This document shows positions 34,701 through 46,700 of a DNA stretch of 64,000 bases, one piece after another. The DNA is from Phoronis australis. Its lineage: Eukaryota > Phoronida > Phoronidae. The stretch spans positions 32,948 to 96,947 of the forward strand of contig NMRA01000814.1 in the NCBI GenBank assembly GCA_002633005.1, written 5' to 3'. The number at the start of each line of letters is the position of its first letter. Position 1 is the stretch's first letter. Position numbers and translations under genes: made by a program. Below the pieces are notes generated by a model, which was not told the DNA's origin, searched no databases, and saw only the letters and a list, made by a program, of their open reading frames with translations.

Positions 34701-37700
34701 CAGACAATACTTTTGTGATCCTCATAAGTTTTAAAAAAGTTTTCTTGCACATTTCAGTTCAAATATAATCTATTCTCAATAGCATATGGAAATATCAATG
34801 TGTCAACATGAACAATGATTGATCAGTGGGGAACTTGCTGAATGGTTTGTGATGCAGAAATCTACCTCAAGCAGACTCGCGAAAAATTGACATCTTGTCT
34901 ATGCCATTTTATCGCTTTTGGCAGAACCTTAACACAAGCCATGAAATATTGAAATCTTAACGTACAACAAGCATTAAACATAAAAGTATCAGAATTTCTA
35001 CCCTAACAATAATTAATTATTAAAAGTGACAATTGCGGAACCGTTCCACATGTGGAACCATTCCGCAAACAATACTGTTGTGATCCTCACAAGTTTTAAA
35101 AAAATTTTCTTGCACATTTCAGTTGAAATATACTCTATTCTCAATAGCATATGGAAATATCAATGTGTCAACATGAGCAATGATTAATCAGTGGGGAACT
35201 TGCTGAATGGTTTGTGATGCAGTAACCTACCTCAAGCAGACTCGGGGGAAAAATCAACATATTGTCTATGACATTTTACTGCTTTTGGTAGAACCTTAAC
35301 ACAAGCCACGAAATATTCGAATCTTAACGTTCAACAAGCATTAAACATCAAAGTATCAGAATTTCTACCCCAACCATAATTAATTATTAAAAGTGACAGT
35401 TGCGGAACCGTTCCGCATGCGGAACCGTTCTCCATGGGGAGCGATTTCCCAAACAAAATGGTTTTATGGGGTATTTCTTTTCACCAATCATATTAAAAGG
35501 CATTCATTTTTCAATGCCACTTAAAACTTTCGACGTGACAATCCTAACAGTAATTAGTTGATCAATGTGACAGTTGCGGAACCATTCCGCATGCGGAACC
35601 GTACCGCAAACAATACTTATGTGATCCTCACAAGTTTTAAATAATTTTTCTTGCACATATCAGTTGAAACATACTCTATTCTCAATAGAATATGAAAATA
35701 TCAATGAGTCAACATGAACACTGATTTATGAGTGGGGAACTTGCTGAATGGTTCGTAATGCAGAAACCTACCTCAAGAAGACTCGAGAAAAATTGACATC
35801 TTGTATATGCCATTTTACCTCTTTTGACAGAACCTTAACACAAGTCATGAAATATTCAAATCTCAACGTACAAAAAGCATTAAACATCAAAGTATCAGAA
35901 TTTCTACACTAACAATAATTAATTAATAAAAGTGACAGTTGCGGAACCATTCCGCATGCGGAACCGTTCCGCAAACAATGCTTTTGTGATCCTCACAAGT
36001 TTTAAAAAATTTTTCTTGCACATTTCAGTTAAAATATACTCTATTCTCAATAGCATATGGAAATATCAATGAGTCAACATGAACAATGATTTATGAGTGG
36101 GGAACTTGCTGAATGGTTTGTGATGCAGAAACCTACTTTAAGCAGACTCGAGAAAAATAGACATCTTGTGTATGCCATTTTACCTCTTTTGACAGAACCT
36201 TAACACAAGTCATGAAATATTCAAATTTTAACGTACAAGAAGCATTAAACATAAAAGTATCAGAATTCTACCCTAACAATAATTAATAAAAGTGACAATT
36301 GCGGAACTTCCGCATGCGGAAAAATTCCGCATGGGGAGCGATTTCGGAAACCGAATGGTTTTGCGTGGTATTTGATTTCACCAGTCAACTTAAAATGCAT
36401 TCCATTATCAATGCCACTTGAAAGTATTGATGTGACAATCCTAACAGTAATTAGTTGATCAATGTGACAGTTGCGGAGGCGTTCCGCATGCGGAATTGTT
36501 CCGCAAACAATACTTTTGTGATCCTCACAAGTTTTAAAAAAATTTTCTGGTAGATTCCAGTTGAAATATACTGTACTCTCAATAGCATATGGAAATATCA
36601 ATGAGTCAACATGAACAGTGATTTATGAGTGGGGAACTTGCTGAATGGTTTGTGATGCAGAAACCTTCATGAAGCAGACTCGCGAAAAATTGACATCTTG
36701 TCTATGCCATTTTACCACTTTTGGCAGAACCTTAACACAAGCCATGAAATATTCAAATCTTAACGTACAACAAGCATTAAACACAAAAGTATCAAAATTT
36801 CTACCCTAACAATAATTAATTAATATAAGTGACAGTTGCGGAACATTTCTGCATACGGAACCGTTCCGCAAACTATAGTTTTGTGGAGCTCACAATTTTT
36901 TAAACTTCTTACACATTAAGGTTGAAATATATTCTATTCTCAATAACACGTGAAAATATCAATGTCTCATCATGAGCAATAATCAGTGAGGAACTTGCTG
37001 AATGGTTTTTGATGCAAAAACCTACCCCTAGCAGACTCGGAAAAATTGATATCTTGTCTATGCCATTTTACCGCTTTTGGTAGAATGTTAATACATGATA
37101 CGGAATATTCAAATGTTAATGTGCCGTAACGAGTATGAAACATATATGTATAAGAATTTGTACCGTAACAATAATTAACTAATAAATGGAACACTTGCGG
37201 AACCGTTCCGCAGGATGTCAATTTTATATAATAATATTTCCCAGTTAAATGGTTTTCTTACATCAGTGTTAGAGCACATAATTATTTTTCCATGATTTTT
37301 GGGTACCTCAGAATTGAGCATTTTGCCTTCTATGTAAAAATTTAATCGGAAAAATTAATTTTAAAAAATTTTTTCTTTAATGTCCTGTGTATGTGCAATG
37401 ACATGAGCAAAAAAGTAGGGTTCCCAATTAGTTTTCAAGCAACAGGTATCTTAGCTCAAACAGAAAATTCACTTTCTCAAAAATATGCTAAATTTCACAA
37501 CTGCAGCTTTGATTCACCACATGATGATTTTGCCCTATCGTTGGGAATGTGAAAAACGTTTAAGTTAAAGGGAATAAACTAACGAAACAAATTTTATCGT
37601 AAATGAATTAAAATTTGCTGGTGTACAACGAATTAAGATGCAGTCTTGTATAGTGTCTACACTTTTGTTTGTTAAAGAATTTATTTACGAATGAGTAGAA

Positions 37701-40700
37701 AGTAAAAATAGCAAAGTACTATTTGAATGACCACGTGATTCAACAGCCCAAAGATGGTAAAATATTGTTCTTGTTTAAATAAGTTTGGATGTGCAAAAAT
37801 GCGGCTGCCATAGTTTTGGGTTCTCCTTGTTATATCAGCAGATGCCACAATTTAGAACAAAAACAATTGCCAAAGTTGCCATTTTTCCAGTTTAACAAGT
37901 AGCGAAGTAAATGTTTTCATCCTTTTTCCTTTTGTTGAAAATTTGACAAAACAAAATTTTACTGTTCCACCATATTGCGTTACAAATTGAGGAATCTTTA
38001 CTTCAATGTATAGAGACCCTATCACTCTAGCCAAGGTGTGGGAAATCTTTCTTAGCCACTGAAGTTAAATTGCCAATCTCCTGTTGTCCTCTGCATGGTA
38101 GTGTGATGCAAACAGAGCAATAAATGGTCAATACAGCTTGGAGGTCAACCTGCCAGTGTGTCAACTGGTTTATAACAGTTGGACTTTGATTCAGAGATTT
38201 TGAGATTGTGCACCCATAAATTAGGAACCTGGTGAAAAGCAATGGTGTAAAGTAGAGGTTTAAAGATGGTGAAAAGTAAAAGTGCATACAAAGAAAAGAA
38301 AAAAATACAAATTTATCAAAGACAGAACAACAAGTTTCAGGCCAAAAGAATCCTCAAATATAACACATGAATTGAATGTAGAGAATACAGCGCTTTTGTG
38401 ACAAACTTGTTCACTGTTTTGGGTACTACAGTTGCTTATACTGGTATGAAAAATATCCATAAAAACTCCAGCATAGAATGAAGTTAAAGTTTAATAAGTT
38501 ATTATGCACCTAAAATACTTTAATTCTAAGGTGATTGCATTAGAATTAAATGGTCAAGTTCTAAGAAAAAGTGAACAATGACCTAGCAGTGTGCATAAAC
38601 ATTTTTAGGAATATATGATTAGTTGCTTAAATTTACTATCCCTCTTGGTGAGTGACTGTCTATTCTCAAGCAGTTCCTTAGTAGTTCTGGCAAAGCCAAC
38701 AATGCAGGGTATTAACTGATGTTATCAGGCTTGGCCTGAGCTAACTAATTCGATTACATAACTGGATACCACTGTGGGGATAGTACTGGTTTTGAAATGA
38801 AATGGGGATGGTCAACCACAATTAGATATGACTGTTGAACTGCATATCTGATCCATATGAAAGTCTAGATTCATCAGCATCAATCAGTTTCACAACAGGC
38901 TAGTAGTTCATTTGTCACTTGCAATGTTAGTTTTTTCACTCTCATTAATGTTATCACCAGAATTGGTGAAGGTGGTATGGGGTGCCCTTGCCAGTTCTTG
39001 TAGTCAGTCTTAAATAAACAAAATTTGAGAAATTTCACTGTCTCACTCTTACAGACATTCACACACATAATTTGAAAATGGTGATACCAAAGATAATAAA
39101 AATACCAATAATAATAACACCTGGTAATTCTGATATTACTAATAGTAATTAGAACAATAAAAACATGTAGTAACTACTGCTATTATTACTATTTAAACGG
39201 CAGAGAAAACTGAGACTGTTGGGCTCTGGAAATGAAAAAATATTATACCCCTATGGATATGGAATTGTGCGGTATTCAAAAGGCGTGGGTAATGAGCTTC
39301 GATTTTTAAAAGAATTTTGACAGCGTTGTATAGATATAGAAAATCAAATGTGGCAAGAAGCTGTAAATTAGATACATAGCAATTTTTCAAATTACATCTT
39401 AAAATGGAAAATATTAGACATAGAGAAACCGTGTATGAAGTCCCCACTGGTGCATATTTGATGCACAAATCATTCGCTGATGATAGAATGATAAAGCTTG
39501 GACAACATTTTGAATGCTGAGAGAAGTTAAACTTCGTTCAAGTTGGGACATTCGAAAAATTGAAAACAAGTACCTGACTTTTTAATTGTGTCCCCAGGCC
39601 TTAGAATTAGTTTTTAGATTCCAGTTGTCTCTTGAGAACTGTCCATATATTTTTCAAAAGTTATGCAAGCTAATGAAGAACCAAGTGAAAAGAAATGTTG
39701 TGAAGTTCATGTTTTTGCTAATAAGTGTAAACTGTCTGTACTAAACGATGATCGAATGTGAACATAATAATGAGAATGAGCTCCACAAAGCCATTGTTTC
39801 TGGAACCATTCTGCTTGCGGAACAAATCCGAAACAGTCACATTGATCAACTAATTATTGTTAGGATTGTCACATTGATACTTTCAAGTGGTATTCAGAAT
39901 GGGATGCATTTTAACTTTATTGGGCAACACAAAAACCCCGCAAAACCATTCTGTGTGGAAAATCGTTCCGCATGCGAAACGGTTCCGCAACTCACATTTA
40001 TGAAATAATTATTGTTAGGGTAGAAATTCTGATACATTCATGTTTATGCTTTTTGCACACTAAGATTTGAATATTTCCTGACTTGTGTTAAACTCTACCA
40101 TGAGCGGTTAAATGGCATAACCAAATGTCAATTTTTCCCGAGTCAGCTTGAGGTAGGTTTCTACAACACAAACCATTCAGCAAGTTCATCACTGATTAAT
40201 TATGGTTCATGTTGACACATTGATATGTCCATGTGTTATTGACAATAGAATGTATTTCAACTTTAATTCGCAAGCATCAATTTAAAAAAATGTGAGCTCC
40301 ACAAAACCATTGTTTGCGGAACGGTTCAGTAACTGTCATATTGACCACCTAATTATTGTCAGGATTGTCAGATTGATACTTTCAAGTGGCATTGATAATA
40401 GAATGCATTTTAAGTTCATTGAGCAAAACAAATACCAAGCAAAACCATTCTGTTTGGGAAAACGCTACCCATGCGGAATGATTCCGCTTGCAGAACAGTT
40501 CCGCAACTGTCACATTGATCAACTAGTTACAGTTAGGATTGTCACATCGATACTTTCAGGTGGCATTGATAATGGAATGCATTTTCAGTTGATTGGTGAA
40601 ATAAAAACCCCGCAAAACCATTCTGTTTCGGAAATCGCTCCCCAAGCAGAATTTTTCCGCATGCGGAACGGTTCCCCAACTGTCACTTTTATTAATTAAA

Positions 40701-43700
40701 TATTGTTGGGGTAGAAATTCTGATACTTTGATGTTTAATGCTTGTTCCACATTAAGATTCGAATATTTCGTGGCTTGCGTTAAGGTTCTACCGAAAGCGG
40801 TAAAATGTCATAGACAATATGTCGATTTTTACCCGAGTCTGCTTGAGGTATAGGTTTCTGCATCAGAAACCATTCAGCAAGTTCCCCACTGATTAATCAT
40901 TGCTCATGTTGACACATTGATATTTCCATATGCTATTGAGAATAGAGTATATTTCAACTGAAATGTGTAAGAAAATTTTTTTAAAACTTGTGAGGATCAC
41001 AAAAGTATTGTTTGCGGAACTGTTCCGCATGCGGAATGGTTCTGCAACTGTCACATTGATCAACTAATTACTGTTAGGATTGTCACATCGATACTTTCAA
41101 GTGGCATTGATAATGTAATGTATTTTAAGTTGATTGGTGAAATCAAATACCCAGCAAAACCATTCTGTTTGGGAAATCGCTCCCCATACAGAACGGTTCC
41201 GCATGCGGAATGGTTCCGCATGTGGAATGGTTCCGCAACTGTCACATTGATCAAGTAATTATTATTAAGATTGTCACATTGATACTTTCAAGTGGTATTG
41301 ATAATGGAATGCATTTTAACTTTTTTGGCTATGAGAATTTAAAAAATTGCGGAACCGTTCCGCATGTGGAACCCTTCTGCAACCGTCACATTGATTAATA
41401 TATTATTTAGAGTGGACACATTATACTCTCAAGTACTATTGAGAATGGAATGTAATTCATGTTTATTGGGCCGGGAGAAAATTAAAAATTTTAGTCCTGT
41501 GCTAAACTTTTCTGTTTGTGGAACTCTTCTGGAACTTTCACATTGATTTTTAAAAATAAATTATTATTTTGATTATTATTCCACAAAATATACATATTAT
41601 TTCTCAAGTCACAGTATTCCACAAAACTTGCGCAGTGCGTAATATTCCGCAAAATCTGCGTAATATTCCGCACATTTGCGGCATATTCCGCAAGTGTGCG
41701 TAATATTCCGCACACCTGCGGAACATTCCGCACTGAGTGCGGAATATTCCGCAAGGCAAAAATTGAACTTCTAATTAAGAATATGCTAATTGAGGAAATC
41801 AAAATGTAACATTGTAAACATGTTTAGGGTAAGGTATAGATTTGTTACATACCATTTTTTATGGCCCTAAGTGGATATTAAAAAAGTGCGGAACCGTTCC
41901 GCACACTTTGAGACTAAATAATATTGTCTCATTTGAAAAACTATCGCCTTATGTACATATCTGTTGACAAAGTACACCCTACCATGGAAGGTGTCGGGTT
42001 TATGATGAATACTGCTCTTGGGTGGGCCGAACGTCTTTCAGTATTTATGAGTCTGGTCACTGGATAGTTTCTCAACCCTGCTGCTCCTCTTCATTGTATG
42101 TGCTTGTTTTAATTCCTTTGTAACACTAGGGTGCTCCACCGTCCGTGTGATATATTGCTCTGTGATCCCTAATCTAATTCTAGCTGAATGTTTGTTGTTT
42201 TCAGGGAACAAACTAAAATGTCTGCCCACCACCATCTCTGAGATGAAGAGCCTGCGCACTTTTGACATCTCCGAGAACAACATTCACAGCCTACCACAGA
42301 GACTGTGTTTTGTGCGTACACTTGAGCACGTCATGTTGGACACAGATATAATGCAGTACCCTAGCAAAGGTAGTACTGGCGTGTACATGCATTGACATAC
42401 ATGTGTAGTGCATATTACTAAACCTAGTGTGAGTTAGTGCACAGGATGCTTGAATTGTCATTGTCAAGCTAAAATATTGTGGCGTGGTGGTTAAGCCAAG
42501 CACTGAGGTTTTGACATCTTAAGTATATTGCAGCCTTATGACATCTTAAGTATTGCAGTTTTTTGACATCTAAAGTATTGCAATTTTATGACATCGAAAG
42601 TATTGCAGTTTTATGACATCTAAAGAATTGCAGTTTTATGACATCTAAAGTATTGCAGTTTTATGACATCTAAAGTATTACAATTGTATGACATTTTTTT
42701 TACTGTTTTATGATGTCTGAAATATTGTAGTTTTAGGACATCTAACGTAAATTGTAATGTTATGACATCTAACAGTTTTATGACATCTAAAATATTACAG
42801 ATCACCTTTGAGTCTAATACTGGAATAAAAACTTACAAAAATTAGTGACGTTGCGTCCACATCTCATCTGGACTTGTGACGTTGTCGTTATTCTGGCCAA
42901 TTGATGACGTTTTGACCAGACGGCGCAGCATTGACGTCAGAACACCATCCCATACGTGTGACAAATCGAATCTTAAACCGCCTCTTTTATTTAAGGAGGG
43001 ACTCTCAATGCGCTCATGGAGAGCCTCCTATACACCCTTCTGATTCCCTACGTCCAGGGTCTTTCTGACCGCCTCAAGTGGACATTTAAACAGTTTGACA
43101 TTTCTATCATCCACAAACCATTCTCTCGGCAGCCAACTGGTTAATGTCAAGGACAATACCCCCAAGGGTAATAAATCATGTGTTGACTATGGTGTCAGGT
43201 GTAAGGATACCCAGTGCTCAAACAGATACGTTCATTACTTGGTGAAACAAAACAGTCAATAAAAATGTATATATCACAACATCGTCATCCTGGTTACGGG
43301 GACGCTTATGATTTGGCTATTTTTAGCCACCTTTGCGCCACTGGACATGATTTCGATACTGATAATGTCACTATCTTAGATTGTGAGGAAGACTGGTTCA
43401 GAAGGGGTGTAAAGGAAGCTTTCCATGAGTATATTTGGAGTCCCTCTTTAAATAAAAGAGGCAGTTTAAGATTTGATTTGTCACACGTATGGGATGGTGT
43501 TCTGACGTCAAGGCCACGCCGTCAGGTCAAAACACCACCAATTGGCCAGAATAACGATAATGTCACAAGCCAAGCTGAAGTCCGTGAGATGCGAATGCAA
43601 CGTCGCTAATTTTTGTAAGTTTTTATTCCAGTAGTAGACTCAAACTTGATCCGTTTCTGAACTGGATGTCTCAAAATTTTCATGCTTTTATCTAAAATAT

Positions 43701-46700
43701 TACAGTTTTATTACATCTAAACAATGCAAACCATGCTATTGCTGTACTCAAATTTTTTTAATCTTTGTTTTGTGGAAATATGCCAAATTAAGTTTCACCT
43801 GTCAGCCATATTGTGTGCTAAATGAGTCAAGAGTTACTGTGCATGTTGAAACTCGAGTGAGTCCTCAGTTTTTAATAGCCGCTGAATGTATGCCCGGCCA
43901 CTTATCACCTGCAGACGTGTGCATCAAAGGTACCAAAGAAATCATGCAGTTTCTGTGCAGTCAGTGTGGTCTAGAGTATGTGTCACCCTCCCAGTTTGTC
44001 CTTCCGCTTTTGGATGGTGTGGACGGCAACAAACAGTCAAACGGCCAGAATGATTTAATGGACAGAGACAACCTGCCTAAGGTGAGATCTTGGAGCATTT
44101 ATTGGACCTCCTAAAGAAAAACATTAGCTTTCATGTTGGCACCATGCACTTTTGTTTGATTTAATGGAGGTGTGAGAGAAAGATGTTTTGACTTTTGTGT
44201 CGGAATTTATAAGATACTGATTCATTCTTTACAATTTTGGTGTGAGGCTCACTACCAAGACAAGATTTTGTTACGTGTGAGGCTCACTACCAATAAAATG
44301 TTTTGTTTGAAATGTTTTCATGTACTTGGAATTTTCGACACTCTCTTGTTTTATCCTGATTTGGGTGCAAGGCAAAAGTAGACGTTTTGTTCAATTTATT
44401 TCTGTGTTGTAATTTTCACCACTCTCTTTGATTTTATTGCACACTTGAAGCTGTCAGTGGTTATGATATAGATGATGTAACTGGATGCGTTTAATTAAAA
44501 GCTTTATTGTCATTTTTCCATTTTAAACCTTAATTTCATTTCCTGTTTGTGACTTACTATCATCCTACTGTGCAAAATTTCAAAATGATATTAATTTCAA
44601 ACTGTTTGATTTTTTATTTAAGTTGATAGGTTTTGTTACCAATAGTTTTCAATTTTCTGTTCTAGGAGACCACCATACAACAGTATGAAAAGGTCAAGGT
44701 AGGAAGTGTCTGGCTTTCGTTTTTTCCCTTTGGGCTTATTTTTTTATAATTTGGTTATCACAATCTGTGTCTTATGAGAATTAAATGGTTCTCTGAGATA
44801 ATTGTCAACATTCAATTTTTTCCAAAATTCAGTATGGTAAAATTTTAGGACACAGATGAAATTTTGTTTTCTCATTTTTATATAAACTATGTTGCACTTT
44901 ACTTTGTATGATATCTATTGTGGCGCAAAATTTGGAAACCTCCAGCGCCCCTTCAGCACCCCTTTAGCACTCCTTCAGCGCCCCTTCAGCGCCCTCACGA
45001 TAGTGTAAGAAGACCTTAAAAATTGACAAAATAGAGCAATTTTGGCTATCTTTTTGTCTGAAATTTTAGTGTGTTCACGTAATTTGTATAAATTGCTCTA
45101 TTTTTTCATTCATAGTTATTTAAAGTATAAATAGAATCAGTGGTGGTGAATCTGTTGAAGCAAGTGATGAATTACATTCCATCCATGGTCTTGTACTGTG
45201 TAGTGGGAAATGATGGTCTTATACTGTGTAGTGGGGAGTGATGGTCTTATACTGTGTAGTGGGGAATGATGGTCTTATACTGTGTAGTGGGGAGTGATGG
45301 TCTTATACTGTGTAGTGGGGAATGATGATCTTATACTGTGTAGTGGGGAGTGATGGTCTTATACTGTGTAGTGGGAAATGATAGCTTGCCGTGCTTCAGA
45401 AAAGGTTTCACCACAAAACAAGATGAAAAAAAGAAATGACATTCTTGAGGAATATTTTTTAAATAACTGATTCTGAAGAATTTCCTTGCTTTAAAAGTAG
45501 ATGTTTTCTACTGGTTAGCAGGTTTCATAAGACGTGGTTACTGTTATGTAACCAAGGGTCATGTTTACCTATTTGCATTACCATCTTGAAAATGTCTTAA
45601 TTTAAGCTGGAACGTTATGAATATACTCCATGCAGATTTCTTGAAATAAAATGGAAAACACATGATGGCAATATTTCCAGTACTTCTAAAACCAGACATT
45701 TGCCGACAGTCTACTTGCTGTATAAGAGATAATGAATACACTTTGGATAAAGGTTTCATTATCTTCTTAATCCAGGATTATTATTATTGAATTATCTAAA
45801 TTTTCAATTTTGCATCAATTAAAATGGCTGTCTATTGAATACCAGTTGATTTACTAGGTTGTGTTTTGTCATACCTAGGAACAAAAACGTCTGGAGAGAC
45901 TTGAGCTGGAGCGTAGACTGGAGGAGGAACAAAGGTGTCAAGCTGAGCTGTCTGCTATAGCACGGGCACGACAGAAAGATCTCCTTGACGACGTGGCACA
46001 GGTAAAGCGGGGACTAACCCAGTGCCAGATCTAGGATGTGGTAAGGGGGTCCAACCATGATTTTTGAAGGTACAATTGGGCCAACAATTTTTTTTGGTTG
46101 TTTCCGTAGGTAGGGCGGGCTCCCCCAAAATCTGCCTACATATCAAGGAATTTTGTCATGGTTACAATGCCTGGAAAATAAAAAATAAATTTACATCTGT
46201 GAAAAATGATAAAGGATTTAAATTTATGAAAAGCTCAGAGAAAATGTCCTTGAAAAGCTTCGATGGATTGCCTGCGTTCACTTAATACAATCTACTATAG
46301 GACAGGCGGTACACTTTTAGTGGAATTGTCTACTCATGTGCTTGGGAACTGGAAGTGTGATTATTGCATCAAAGATTCCCCCGGTGTCTCCATTGTATAC
46401 CGGCACATTGCGCATTCTTCACCAACTGTCTTTTCATGGCCATTTCTTGTTATTTGTGCATGAAACTTGTTAGTAGCTACGTGTAGCTTTCTGATTTTAT
46501 AAAATATCTTTTGATTCAGTTGGAAAGGAGTTAGCGAAAGGTATTTTAAATAGCAATTATTTAAATTAAGAATTATGCGGCTAACATTGTCTCCATGAAA
46601 TATGTTGTCATGCCTCAGTTGCACAATGTCATGGCACAAAGACATTGGGCCTTACAATCCCATGCTCTGTGTTCTCCAGGAACAATGTCGGTTAATGGAA

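Larger units (their letters stand above)
33430..41950. mobile_element. Giant foldback-type DNA element (8,521 bp) in intron 4
   Basis: The left terminus AAGGCGATA (33430-33438) is the exact inverse of the right terminus TATCGCCTT (41942-41950), and ATGT flanks both sides (33426-33429 and 41951-41954). Homology between the arms continues inward for about 2 kb. The outer ~430 bp are near-identical inverse copies. The left arm extends to ~37.21 kb and the right arm begins at ~39.75 kb. Both are made of ~180/363-bp units carrying TTCCGCATGCGGAA palindromes. The ~2.5-kb centre (37.22-39.75) has no reading frame over 91 codons, so the copy is non-autonomous. Structure, not sequence, links it to foldback elements such as those of sea urchin and fly. 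Confidence 0.8.

Noticed and set aside
34024-36601. Minus frames of 113-119 codons in the foldback left arm
   Set aside because: They repeat each other and the right-arm + frames because they translate the tandem unit; no protein-like conservation is visible.
43770-43914. Upstream extension of LRSAM1 exon 6
   Set aside because: The open frame continues, but phase from exon 5 and family alignment place the acceptor at 43914.
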